Positions 1 to 8,462 of a DNA stretch of 49,385 nucleotides are shown here, one piece after another. Both the position numbers and the translations under genes were made by a program. The stretch is taken from positions 1 to 49,385 of IMG/VR virus record IMGVR_UViG_3300025010_000091. One strand, given 5' to 3'. Numbering within the stretch: position 1 is the first letter of the stretch; every line of letters starts with the position of its first letter. The notes beneath the pieces are model-generated. The model was not told where the DNA came from. It did no database searches and saw only the letters and a program-made list of their open reading frames with translations. This stretch comes from a virus.

Positions 1-561
1 CAATGCTCCTTTACCAGTCAGTCCAAGCACGCTTTCTTCCAGCGGGTAAAATCCAGCCGCTCCTGCTGTACCAAGACTAAGCTGATAAAACTCAGCTTCA
101 ACTCCACCTAGTTTGGCAGAGTCTGCAGCGGTTCCGTCCGTAGCCAGTTTTCCAGAAAGTTCGCTTGTGGTGTCGGTTGGAAGATTTCCTATTGCGATTT
201 TTTCATTATCGGTAACATAATTTTCATCTTCCCCTTTCAGCGGCTCATACAAGTCTGCTCCATGGTACTTCCATACAGTGGCCCATGACGCACCAACTCC
301 AGGCTCAGTAGTAGCACCAGAAGTGTGATTTGACGTACATACAAATACATGCCCATTATGAGATACCATCTGGTTATTAGCTGTGTAGGCTGTAGCCGTC
401 ACCCATTTAGTAGCAGCTTGTCCATAAAGGTCAGTATCATTCCCTGATAGTTTAGTTCGGATATCAGATAGCTGATCACCACTTATCCATGTTTGCTGAG
501 CCGCATAGACATATTGTGGAGCAAGTAAAGCCAGCGCCATTACAACAAATAGTTTTCTCAT
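1..561 (-). CDS. Tail fibre / tail-tip protein with signal peptide (partial, runs off the left edge)
   Basis: The first 187 residues are visible and the frame is still open at the window edge. It starts at ATG 561, which overlaps the stop of the upstream gene as ATGA and has GGAG about 8 nt upstream. Residues 1-20 look like a Sec signal peptide: MRK, then a hydrophobic stretch, then VYA before AQQ. Residues 51-100 have the W-TAYTANN-V-HNGHVFVC-W pattern of small carbohydrate-binding modules found in phage fibres and chitinases. Residues 142-159 carry a DSAKLGG-AEFY motif of the kind that recurs in fibre repeats. Its place at the end of the tail genes supports a receptor-binding or tip role. 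The signal peptide is unusual for a virion protein, so a secreted or membrane-associated role is possible. The family is inferred from motifs only. Confidence 0.7.
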   Translation of the reverse strand, partial: MRKLFVVMALALLAPQYVYAAQQTWISGDQLSDIRTKLSGNDTDLYGQAATKWVTATAYTANNQMVSHNGHVFVCTSNHTSGATTEPGVGASWATVWKYHGADLYEPLKGEDENYVTDNEKIAIGNLPTDTTSELSGKLATDGTAADSAKLGGVEAEFYQLSLGTAGAAGFYPLEESVLGLTGKGAL

Positions 562-944
562 GCTTCGCTCCAAATTTTATTATCATCCCACGTGCCTGGT
601 TCATCCCATGTTGGGCCAAAAGTTGTTGTATCAGCTACGGTAGTAACACTGAAGGTATCCACCACACCATCGATGGTAATTTCAAGTTCTGACAGAGTTT
701 CATATTCGGTAGAACTGGTTAGCCTTACTCGAACCTTATCGCCCACTTCAACAGTGCCAGGAGTGGATACCCACAAACCTCCGTTGATTTGATACTCACC
801 AGTTCCTGCTGTGATGCTAATCGCCCCGGTGACCTGTGTCTGCACCTTGCGAGACATAATAACAGTATCGATCGGAACTGGGTAATTAAAGCTACCAAAA
901 GTAGTGAAAAAGTGTCTTCTACTAAGTAAACCGAAGTTTAACAT
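558..944 (-). CDS. Small distal tail protein with Ig-like beta repeat
   Basis: 128 residues. The second half (about residues 50-105) carries a PGTVEVGDKVRVRLTSS pattern followed by an I-DG-V-DTFSVTT strand. This is a beta-sandwich repeat often seen in secreted and phage surface proteins. The C-terminus is acidic and Trp-rich (WDEPGTWDDNKIW). The gene lies between a small unknown gene and the secreted fibre gene, sharing a 4-nt overlap with the latter, so the two are probably co-translated. The likely role is structural, at the tail tip or fibre base. The assignment rests on one motif and on location. Confidence 0.6.
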   Translation of the reverse strand: MLNFGLLSRRHFFTTFGSFNYPVPIDTVIMSRKVQTQVTGAISITAGTGEYQINGGLWVSTPGTVEVGDKVRVRLTSSTEYETLSELEITIDGVVDTFSVTTVADTTTFGPTWDEPGTWDDNKIWSEA

Positions 945-948
945 AGTC

Positions 949-1200
949 TTACCCTAAGTGGAAAGTTCCAGAAGTAATTTCTACAGAATCGGCACCAATG
1001 ATGGAAAAAGTATCCCCTTCATTTACAACAATGTCACTGGTAGTACCATCTTCCCAATTTATTGTAAAACCACCAGCTACTACACAATAAACTAGATTAG
1101 TAGTATGTTCCCCTTCAGTTAAATTTACCATACCTTTTACTAACGGCATGGCCTGTATTTGACTATCACCATCACTTTTGGCTAACACAGAATTCCTCAT
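949..1200 (-). CDS. Small hypothetical tail-region protein
   Basis: 83 residues, with a strong site (ACGGAGGAATT) just before the ATG. The composition is beta-rich and acidic (VVAGGFTINWEDGTTSDIVV). There is no signal peptide, membrane segment or cysteine pair. It sits in the tail-tip gene string four bases before the next gene. A 59-nt gap separates it from the upstream gene, and I see no clear promoter there. It may be a small tip or fibre accessory protein. I do not recognise the family. Confidence 0.55.
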   Translation of the reverse strand: MRNSVLAKSDGDSQIQAMPLVKGMVNLTEGEHTTNLVYCVVAGGFTINWEDGTTSDIVVNEGDTFSIIGADSVEITSGTFHLG

Positions 1201-1259
1201 AATTCCTCCGTTAATTGTATAATAATTTCATTACTTGGAGCATACTGCAAAATTTTATA

Positions 1260-1490
1260 CTATACAAGAAAAATTTTTCTTGACTTCTCAATTCCTGCAT
1301 AGCCCTGAATAATACCATCAAATGCAACCACCCTATCACCAAGTTTATATGGAACAGTAGATTCTACTTGCATCTTCCCTGTATCGGTTAAAATAACATA
1401 GCGGAGATTACCAGAAGAACTGATTATCTTTCCGATTATTTTAACCGTTTTTTTCTTACTATTGAGGATAGCATTCAAAATTTCTTTCAT
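1260..1490 (-). CDS. Small OB-fold-like hypothetical protein
   Basis: 76 residues. After a basic N-terminus the alternating strands (TVKIIGKIISSSGNLRYVI, then KMQVESTVPYKLGDRVV) read like a small OB or SH3-like barrel. The KLGDRVVAFDGIIQG ending fits that fold. Its start overlaps the stop of the upstream gene by 4 nt. Similar small barrel proteins occur near phage baseplate and hub genes. The function is unknown, and the fold is inferred from the hydrophobic pattern alone. Confidence 0.55.
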   Translation of the reverse strand: MKEILNAILNSKKKTVKIIGKIISSSGNLRYVILTDTGKMQVESTVPYKLGDRVVAFDGIIQGYAGIEKSRKIFLV

Positions 1491-1828
1491 TCTGCCACCT
1501 TTTCTATTTCAATTGAGGAACGTGCTGAGAATACCCCACCTTTCTTCTTTTGAATAGTAATGGAAAATTTCTGTAACTGTCCACGGTAAATACCATATTC
1601 TTTATCAATTGCCTCTACTAAAGAGGAAGGTTTCAAATAGGGAGTCAAGGAACAATTGGCACTGACTATTTCTTTATCCTGTTCCTCCTTATCGATCACA
1701 GCCCTTGCAGCAGATGCCGCAACTAAATCCGTTAAAATAAGGCTATTCGATATAGTATCCCCTACAACACATTCATCAGACAGTTCTACACAGCATTCTG
1801 GTTTTCTGGTTACACATAAATTTATCAT
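1487..1828 (-). CDS. Hypothetical distal tail protein
   Basis: 113 residues, overlapping its neighbours by 4 nt on each side. Five cysteines occur (one in VTRKPECCVELSDECV), mostly near the N-terminus, without a regular zinc spacing. The C-terminal half is a basic beta hairpin (KFSITIQKKKGGVFSARSS). It belongs to the translationally coupled run behind the hub-like gene and is therefore probably a tail-tip component. I do not recognise it. Confidence 0.55.
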   Translation of the reverse strand: MINLCVTRKPECCVELSDECVVGDTISNSLILTDLVAASAARAVIDKEEQDKEIVSANCSLTPYLKPSSLVEAIDKEYGIYRGQLQKFSITIQKKKGGVFSARSSIEIEKVAE

Positions 1829-2358
1829 GACTTCTCCAAGTAAATAGCAATGTAAACTGTATAGGAATCATATGGCAAAACTTGTGGAGTTAACCGATAT
1901 GAATAGAAAGCAACAGGGTAAGTGGCTTTACAGTAACATGGTATGGTACCAGTTCTTATATCCACTTTTAATTCAGTATTATCTACGTACAGCGGGCCTC
2001 CTACATTTCCATACCATACTGGTGTTAAAGAACCACTAGAAAGATAAGATACACTTGGTTTATTATCTATGGAATTAGTTTCAGTAAACACTAAATCATT
2101 TTCTCTGGTTCTGGTAACTGAACCAAGATAAGTAATATCGCCAGCAGTAGCCAATATTTTAGAGATGTAAATACCTTCAGCACATTTGGTTAAGAAGTGG
2201 TAAATATCTCCTGGAGCAAAACTTGTTTTCTCTACCACTTTTCCATCGGAATCGACGATAGTATCCAAAACTTCATCATGCTCTACAGTACAAGAACTTG
2301 AATCTTGTGGTACTCCTTCTCCGTAATGCAGAACTATTGTTGCATGGACTTTACTCAT
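1825..2358 (-). CDS. Hypothetical distal tail protein
   Basis: 177 residues, overlapping the hub-like gene upstream by 8 nt and the next gene by 4 nt. The protein is mainly beta (repeated Thr/Tyr/Val strands, with GNVGGPLYVDNTELKVDI in the middle). It ends in Tyr-rich strands (AFYSYRLTPQVLPYDSY). There is no signal peptide or membrane helix. Its place directly after the hub-like gene fits a distal tail or baseplate adaptor. The function is inferred from position only. Confidence 0.55.
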   Translation of the reverse strand: MSKVHATIVLHYGEGVPQDSSSCTVEHDEVLDTIVDSDGKVVEKTSFAPGDIYHFLTKCAEGIYISKILATAGDITYLGSVTRTRENDLVFTETNSIDNKPSVSYLSSGSLTPVWYGNVGGPLYVDNTELKVDIRTGTIPCYCKATYPVAFYSYRLTPQVLPYDSYTVYIAIYLEKS

Positions 2359-4510
2359 GTACCGGCCTCAGTATGCATTGAACGTCTTTTATTGTTGGGG
2401 AAGTTACTTTCCATTTATGGTATTTGGTTACATAGGTAATCTTCAGCAAAGATTCTCCAGGAATTTCAGAAGTTAAAGTACCATCTTCCGCAAAAGTAAT
2501 TGCTCCTAAAGAATCCATTACCCAGTCAATAGTATTCCTTGTGTATATTGGTTTTGACGTTTTACCAGTACCATTAACAAATTCAATAAGTTCATAGGGT
2601 AGTTCTGAATCAGCAGGTGGCATGTTTTCAGTAACCACACCAAGATATTCAATAAGTACTGAAGTACCACCAGAAGTATCAAGGTAAACTTCTTCACTAT
2701 CCCATGGTGTATGAAATCCTTTTACAAATTTAGAGATACTGGAAATTTCTTCTTCCTCTAATGTATAGGAAATACTGGAAGTCAATTGATCTGATACGTA
2801 AATAGTATTTACTCCTGATCTTTCTTCGGAAGTAGTGGATACATTTTCATAACGGATATCTGTTTTCAGATCAATATCAATTGCTTCTATTTGGTAACTG
2901 GGAACTTTCTTCGGGTACAAATGGATTATTTCCAATCGACCTTCTGGTGTAGACTGCATAACTGCACCAAAAGCTTCCAATATCTTTCTAATCACTACTA
3001 ATGGTTTCTCATTGTTTGCAAATAAGTAACCAGCGGGTATTAGTTCATCAACCAATTGGCCACTCTCATATACATTCCAATCTACAGGGATATTATGAAT
3101 AGCCGCAAGTTCTACTACCGTGGTAGATGCTAAATTAGCAGGGAATTCTTTCTGCAATGTTGGTGAAAACTTACTATCCAGTAGTACCGATTGACTTCTA
3201 CAAGTTAAAGTATATACCGTAGAAGAAACTGTAGTAGTTCTGGTCTTTTCCCATAACAAAAGATGGAACTCTTTTGTTTCTGCTCCTACTGTAATAGTAA
3301 TAATTACATTGGCTTTTCTAACACATAACGGGAAGAAGTCTGGTTTGGATAAAGTAAATACTCCTTCTATGTAGTGTTGTTCTATATCACAGTTTATGTT
3401 AACATTTTCGGATGGTACTTCTACACCAGATATAGTAACACTGTAAGAAATGGCATTAGTGGTTATTTCATTAGCAGTTATATTCCAATGTTGTCGTAAA
3501 TTAGAAACTATTTTGTTAAGCAATTCTAAATTATAATTATGGGATAAACTTATATTGGTTAACTGTTCTGTTATAGAATAGGATTGGTTAGAAGTTGCCA
3601 GAATATTTCCAATTAAAGTAAAAGCCTGTTCCAATTGTACTACCGTTCTTATTTCTTTTACATATATCTGTTCTAATACTTTTATAATATTTCTGCTGGA
3701 GCTATAGTATTGTTCCAAAAAAGTGCTTATTACTTTAGCATCTCCATAATTATGTGCCAGTGTAGCAAGGAGGAACAAACCATTAATTTGTTCCAATTTA
3801 GAAACTACCATTGAAAGTATAGAATATGGTTGATTGGTAAAACCATATACCGTTCCTTCTAAAAAATAAGGGCACCTCAACATTGACAATATCCTTACAG
3901 TTTCTACTGCTGGCAGCGTCTGCGTCTGCGATGTGGCCGCTGCCAGATAGGCGATCTCCGCTTCGGTCGGTATGCGGTCGTACCACTGGATGTTGTCGAC
4001 GGCGACGTTTTCCTGGCCTGCGGCAGAATCGCTGCGGCCAAATATTTTTAACACTCCTGCCAGCCCGGTTGTCAGTTGAGCTGAGGCTTTTGTGCCATCC
4101 AGATACAGCCAGTGCTGGTTATTGCTCGATCCCTCGACAATCCATAGATGGTGCCATCCGGTGCCGACCGTCAGATTTGTATACGACAGGCCGCCGTTAT
4201 AGACACCGAGATTGCCAGGACTACCAGTAGATATCAGTAAGATTTTTCCATTTGTCGACTCAGCCCCAAAACATGAATAGTTTGCGGTAGATACCCGCTG
4301 AAACCACAAAGAGAGGGCTTTAAATGATCTGTCAGCGGCAAGTTGCAGAGCTTGGGTAGTATCTGTATTTCCACTTAAACCATAATCAAATTGGCCAGTT
4401 ATTTGTGTCCTGCCAGTAAAAGTCAGATTCTCGCCACCGGCAACCTCATCGATAACCGATGAGCCGGAGATGTTGTCCATGGTCCAGTGATGGATAGGCG
4501 TATCGGTCAT
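2351..4510 (-). CDS. Tail hub / tip protein with N-terminal LamG (concanavalin-like) domain
   Basis: 719 residues. Residues 1-195 form a LamG-type lectin fold: HHWTMD start, WHHLWIVEG, HWLYLDGTK and VDNIQWYDRIPTEAE finish, the usual strand order of this family. Residues about 200-340 are helical and repetitive (VVSKLEQI-, VLEQIYVKEI, VVQLEQAF). The C-terminal 380 residues are a beta-rich region resembling tail hub proteins. The DNA coding for the LamG part (about 3905-4230) is clearly more GC-rich than the AT-rich remainder, which suggests a recently acquired module. The domain probably binds host surface glycan. The hub role is inferred from position and general pattern. Confidence 0.7.
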   Translation of the reverse strand: MTDTPIHHWTMDNISGSSVIDEVAGGENLTFTGRTQITGQFDYGLSGNTDTTQALQLAADRSFKALSLWFQRVSTANYSCFGAESTNGKILLISTGSPGNLGVYNGGLSYTNLTVGTGWHHLWIVEGSSNNQHWLYLDGTKASAQLTTGLAGVLKIFGRSDSAAGQENVAVDNIQWYDRIPTEAEIAYLAAATSQTQTLPAVETVRILSMLRCPYFLEGTVYGFTNQPYSILSMVVSKLEQINGLFLLATLAHNYGDAKVISTFLEQYYSSSRNIIKVLEQIYVKEIRTVVQLEQAFTLIGNILATSNQSYSITEQLTNISLSHNYNLELLNKIVSNLRQHWNITANEITTNAISYSVTISGVEVPSENVNINCDIEQHYIEGVFTLSKPDFFPLCVRKANVIITITVGAETKEFHLLLWEKTRTTTVSSTVYTLTCRSQSVLLDSKFSPTLQKEFPANLASTTVVELAAIHNIPVDWNVYESGQLVDELIPAGYLFANNEKPLVVIRKILEAFGAVMQSTPEGRLEIIHLYPKKVPSYQIEAIDIDLKTDIRYENVSTTSEERSGVNTIYVSDQLTSSISYTLEEEEISSISKFVKGFHTPWDSEEVYLDTSGGTSVLIEYLGVVTENMPPADSELPYELIEFVNGTGKTSKPIYTRNTIDWVMDSLGAITFAEDGTLTSEIPGESLLKITYVTKYHKWKVTSPTIKDVQCILRPVHE

Positions 4511-4869
4511 AGCGTAACCTTATATTCTACATAACCACAATGTGTTGGTTCCCACGGGGCATCTTTAACTGGGGCATTAGAGCATTGAATCACAAAATTG
4601 GAGCCATCATCAACTACACTATTGGCACTTATATTTATCTTATAAATAAATAATGGGCTTCCACATTTTGGGCATTTTGGCGGGGTAAAAATTTTTCGTA
4701 TTGCTCTTTTCTCAGAATATTTTGGAACCATTTCACGCGTAGATTCTGATAGAAATTCTTGTAATCTTTGGCGAAGAAAGCGCAAATCAATAATCCCCTC
4801 TGATTCCGCTATTGTGGCAATATTAATAAAATTTTGAATATCTTTTTGGGAAAAAGCGGAAAAAATCAT
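4507..4869 (-). CDS. Zinc-ribbon hypothetical protein
   Basis: 120 residues if translation starts at ATG 4869, which gives the ATGA overlap used throughout this operon. An in-frame ATG at 4881 would add four residues. The N-terminal half is helical (FSQKDIQNFINIATIAESEG). The C-terminal half has a CPKCGSPLF knuckle with two later cysteines (QCSN and HCGY), a likely zinc ribbon. It is placed between the hub-like gene and a related group of three tail proteins. It may be an assembly factor rather than a virion part. The function is unknown. Confidence 0.6.
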   Translation of the reverse strand: MIFSAFSQKDIQNFINIATIAESEGIIDLRFLRQRLQEFLSESTREMVPKYSEKRAIRKIFTPPKCPKCGSPLFIYKINISANSVVDDGSNFVIQCSNAPVKDAPWEPTHCGYVEYKVTL

Positions 4870-6653
4870 GGGCACACCCATTCGTAAACCATGGTATCAA
4901 CATATACCCCTGTAGATGGATTGCTTTTAAATGGATATCTATACCTAATATCACCAGAACAACCACTACCATCAACATGCAAGGTATCTTCTTCTATATA
5001 CATTTTATCAGGACACAGTGGATTTTTAGGCAAATTTAATGTTATGCAAAACGGAGCATTTGGATTATAGGAATCGCAGGCAATGGTATAAAATTGATTT
5101 CTAATTGTGTCGCAAGTACCTACGCCACCACCTGATACATTCCCTTGTAAGTATGTTTGCACATACTTAAGTTTTCCAGCATAAAGTTCTGCACCATCAT
5201 ATTGAGTCAATTCTCCTGTTGATCCAGGACAGGTATTATCAAGATCGGGTCGGCGTATCCACTGACCCAATGTTACCCTAATACCATTAGAGATAATTGA
5301 ACATCCATCAGTAACAGTTACTGGGGCAAATCCACAAGCATCCAGACTAGCATACACATAAACATATGGGGTAAGTGTAGTGATTTCTCTAATGTTACCA
5401 GCTTGATTAAATGATATTCCCTGACCACGAACTGACCAAGAATATGGGGATATTCCTCCTGTGACTATAATAAGAGCAGAGTATCCGGGAGCTATAGTTT
5501 CAGAAGAATTGTCAAAGTCCCAAACAATAGGTTCAACTTCATCACAACAATTCTTGGCTCGGACAATCTGTTCTGTATAAATGGCACCGCACCCTTCGGA
5601 AGTGATAGGACCAACAGAAATAAATTCAATAGGACCATCCCACTCTCTGGTCATCCTATCCATTGTTTCCTGTGGTAAAACATAACCCCCTGGGTTTGGG
5701 GATTTCCAAGTTCTACATGGATTAGGGATTCCTGCTACACAGCATTTTTCTAAGTAAAAAGATGGTTCAGCTAATGGCAAAGCACCATATGGGCCAGTTC
5801 CTTCTTCAACACAGCCATAAAATTCTGGTTCTTGTTCAGGTATTTCTGGCTCTTCAGGTTCTTCTGGATCAGTAGTTTGTCCACTTTCCCAACCACATAC
5901 TTGAGCAAGTAGTTCTTTATCTGCTAATATATCTTCTGTTGGTGCAGTTACAGTTCCTTCATAAAACTGGTAATGGTAAAAAGCCAACAAATTCACATCC
6001 TGTGGATTACCAAATTCGGAACCTACATATTTTGGTATTCCTGGTACTTCTATTTCCACTATATCATGTACTGTTACAAACTCTGCTCGTAAAAAACCAG
6101 TAACAGGTTTCTCCCAGAACAGAGTATTACCATAAATTTCTTTTATTATAGGAGGGGAAATCAATCCAGAATTATTATATACAGAACCAATCCAAGAAGC
6201 ACTCAGATTTGACTTTATTGGAAAATCTAATTTAAGAGAAGAAATACCATTTATTGTTACCTGTACAACTATTTCTTTAGTAACGGTAATAGTGCTTTTT
6301 ATGGCACCTACATCTACATACAAAACATATGGTTCATTGGGATGGCTTCGGTAAATGTTTACCAAAGCAGTGTACATTCCACTTTTCAATCTTCGGCATT
6401 CTTCTAAATCTAATTGAACTTTGGCAACTTCTACTAATTTTTCTTCAGTAGGTGGTTCAGATGGTTCTGCTTCAGAATTAGTTGGTTCACCATAACAAGG
6501 GTTTAGATCATATAAAGCATCAAGTACTTCCGCCACTTCTCCCACAGTTATCAGGTCTTCTTCTTTATCCTGCTCAATTCGTAACCAATATTCTTCAGAT
6601 GGAAATTCGGAAGCATCTGAAGAATATGTTACCGATGTAATTTGAGTATTCAT
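4866..6653 (-). CDS. Large tail protein, member of a three-gene paralogous group
   Basis: 595 residues from ATG 6653, which overlaps the upstream stop by 4 nt. A start at 6677 is possible but lacks this coupling. The N-terminus (TQITSVTYSSD, then WLRIEQ) and a central segment (LDFPIKSNLSASWIG followed by a G-R-H strand) match the next two upstream genes. This marks it as the long member of a duplicated family. The middle is Glu/Pro-rich (EEPEEPEIPEQEPE). The C-terminal 300 residues are Cys- and Tyr-rich beta sequence. It is probably a distal tail or tip structural protein. The paralogy is seen directly; the function is inferred. Confidence 0.65.
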   Translation of the reverse strand: MNTQITSVTYSSDASEFPSEEYWLRIEQDKEEDLITVGEVAEVLDALYDLNPCYGEPTNSEAEPSEPPTEEKLVEVAKVQLDLEECRRLKSGMYTALVNIYRSHPNEPYVLYVDVGAIKSTITVTKEIVVQVTINGISSLKLDFPIKSNLSASWIGSVYNNSGLISPPIIKEIYGNTLFWEKPVTGFLRAEFVTVHDIVEIEVPGIPKYVGSEFGNPQDVNLLAFYHYQFYEGTVTAPTEDILADKELLAQVCGWESGQTTDPEEPEEPEIPEQEPEFYGCVEEGTGPYGALPLAEPSFYLEKCCVAGIPNPCRTWKSPNPGGYVLPQETMDRMTREWDGPIEFISVGPITSEGCGAIYTEQIVRAKNCCDEVEPIVWDFDNSSETIAPGYSALIIVTGGISPYSWSVRGQGISFNQAGNIREITTLTPYVYVYASLDACGFAPVTVTDGCSIISNGIRVTLGQWIRRPDLDNTCPGSTGELTQYDGAELYAGKLKYVQTYLQGNVSGGGVGTCDTIRNQFYTIACDSYNPNAPFCITLNLPKNPLCPDKMYIEEDTLHVDGSGCSGDIRYRYPFKSNPSTGVYVDTMVYEWVCP

Positions 6654-7636
6654 CTGTTTAATAAACTTCTCAACCAAGGACCAGGATCAGTAAAAGAAGA
6701 CATTTTACTACAATAACTTTGTGGATCATTACCATCAAATACTGCTATCACTTCCGCAGGGTCAACACAAGAATTGTAATAAACTTGACGAGTGGAAATG
6801 GTATCACACCACAACAAAACATAAGGAAACAGCCCAGGACAAAATGCCAAGATGTCCTGCACACATTGTGGAATTTCTAAAGGCATTTGTTCCGTCATAG
6901 TTAAACCTTCGGTGTTTAACCAAGTAACTGTTATAGTGTTCTCTAAATTTTCTATTTTGTAACCATTCAATCTGGTAGAAGGTATTCCAGATACAATATG
7001 GTATTGGGTGCCATTCTTTGTGTATAATGCTTGTTCATTAAGTTCTTCTGTTGGTGTTGGTTCTTCTGCTATTTCTTTATCCAATACCATTTCACAAACA
7101 TGATATTGTCCTACAGCTTTTCCAAATATTCGTACAGCACCAAAAACTTCACTGCTAAATTGTATCTTTGTACCATTACAAACTGCGGAAGGTCTAGGAA
7201 TCATTTCACCAACTGAATTGTAACACGGTGATTCCCAAACGATTGTAGCATCTTCAAGGTAAAAATCAAGGGAAATTTCAGAAGAATTATCCACAAATAC
7301 AGAAAATTCCCTAGACTTTTTAACTATCTCCGTGCTGAAAATAGTTCCTAAAGCTGGAGTCACATTGTAAATAAGATCAGGATTTGATGGCCAAGAATAA
7401 AAACCAAGATATACTTTTATTTTAGTACCGTCAAATTCAACAGGACATCCAGCTATTTTCATGGCTCTGGCAGAAGTTCCTGTTACGGCAGCAGTCCATA
7501 ATTTGTAAACATCCCAAACACCAGCATACTGTAAATTCTTTGATGGGATTATTTGTTCTAATTTTACCCACAAATCAAGTAATGAATCAGAAGTATCTAC
7601 CGTGTAAGTTACACTATGTAAAGTAGTATTTCCCAT
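6650..7636 (-). CDS. Tail protein, second member of the paralogous group
   Basis: 328 residues. The N-terminus TTLHSVTYTVD with LWVKLEQ a few residues later, and a central LDFYLEDATIVW - VFGAVRIFGKAVGQYH stretch, align with the genes on either side. It lacks the long Cys-rich C-terminal extension of the 595-residue paralogue. Its ATG overlaps the upstream stop by one base (TAATG). It is likely a structural tail protein that forms a homologous or hetero-oligomeric assembly with its neighbours. No enzymatic motif is visible. Confidence 0.6.
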   Translation of the reverse strand: MGNTTLHSVTYTVDTSDSLLDLWVKLEQIIPSKNLQYAGVWDVYKLWTAAVTGTSARAMKIAGCPVEFDGTKIKVYLGFYSWPSNPDLIYNVTPALGTIFSTEIVKKSREFSVFVDNSSEISLDFYLEDATIVWESPCYNSVGEMIPRPSAVCNGTKIQFSSEVFGAVRIFGKAVGQYHVCEMVLDKEIAEEPTPTEELNEQALYTKNGTQYHIVSGIPSTRLNGYKIENLENTITVTWLNTEGLTMTEQMPLEIPQCVQDILAFCPGLFPYVLLWCDTISTRQVYYNSCVDPAEVIAVFDGNDPQSYCSKMSSFTDPGPWLRSLLNR

Positions 7637-8391
7637 TAGTCTTCTATAACCGTTTGATCACAGTAATCTATTTTAATGTACTGATCTTCTGGATCCACAT
7701 GATCTGGTCTTGGGTCATCTTTAGTAAAATTACCAATACCTGCATAATTATTACATTTACCATCTTCCGCCCCTTCTGGTGCTTTCAATTCAATGAACTC
7801 ATTTCCACCATCCCATATAGCATAAGCAAAAGCAGTAAAGGAATTCTCTATAGCATCTTTCCGTTTTGTTACTACAAATGGGTATAAGTGCTGGTATACT
7901 TTATAACGGACAATAACAGATCCATACACTCTTCTTGAAACTGTTATCCCTTTTGAAGTTAAAGTTAAGTTTGGTGGAATAACTATATCCCCTTCAGCAC
8001 TAAAAGAACCACCACGCCATGCAGCACTGATAATTTCCATAGCAGGGTATTTTAGTTCCAAATCTTGTTTCAGGTTACATTGTATCAGTTCCGTAAATAT
8101 TGGAAACTTTATCAGTTTAGCAGTATTATCGGCATTTACCCAACCCATCGAATAAGCTAAATCTTCTCTTGAAGGGTAAGCATAAACTTTATTGGTATAT
8201 GTATTACCATCGGAAGCACAATTTGTTTCGGGCTCTTTATTGTTGAACATAATTTTGCCTAAGAAACTTATGGCTCCCATTTTAGTTAGAAGTCCCACAT
8301 ATGGATCCCATGGTTCTTGTTCTAATAACACAAAATCATTACTGGTCTTGGATTGAACTGAATAATTGACTGAATGAAGTTGAGTAGACAT
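7636..8391 (-). CDS. Tail protein, shortest member of the paralogous group
   Basis: 251 residues. It starts with STQLHSVNYSVQ and FVLLEQ, the same N-terminal signature as the two downstream genes. It also shares the central ISAAWRGG - VYGSVIVRYKVYQH segment. It ends in an acidic, Cys-containing tail. The upstream 71 nt (8392-8462) are AT-rich, without a clear promoter or terminator. It is probably the closest to the ancestral unit of this family, because it consists of little more than the shared core. Confidence 0.6.
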   Translation of the reverse strand: MSTQLHSVNYSVQSKTSNDFVLLEQEPWDPYVGLLTKMGAISFLGKIMFNNKEPETNCASDGNTYTNKVYAYPSREDLAYSMGWVNADNTAKLIKFPIFTELIQCNLKQDLELKYPAMEIISAAWRGGSFSAEGDIVIPPNLTLTSKGITVSRRVYGSVIVRYKVYQHLYPFVVTKRKDAIENSFTAFAYAIWDGGNEFIELKAPEGAEDGKCNNYAGIGNFTKDDPRPDHVDPEDQYIKIDYCDQTVIED

Positions 8392-8462
8392 TTTATAAAC
8401 TATTCCATTAAAAATTTTACTTCGGCATTTGATTTAAATTAAAATCTAATACAAGACTACCT

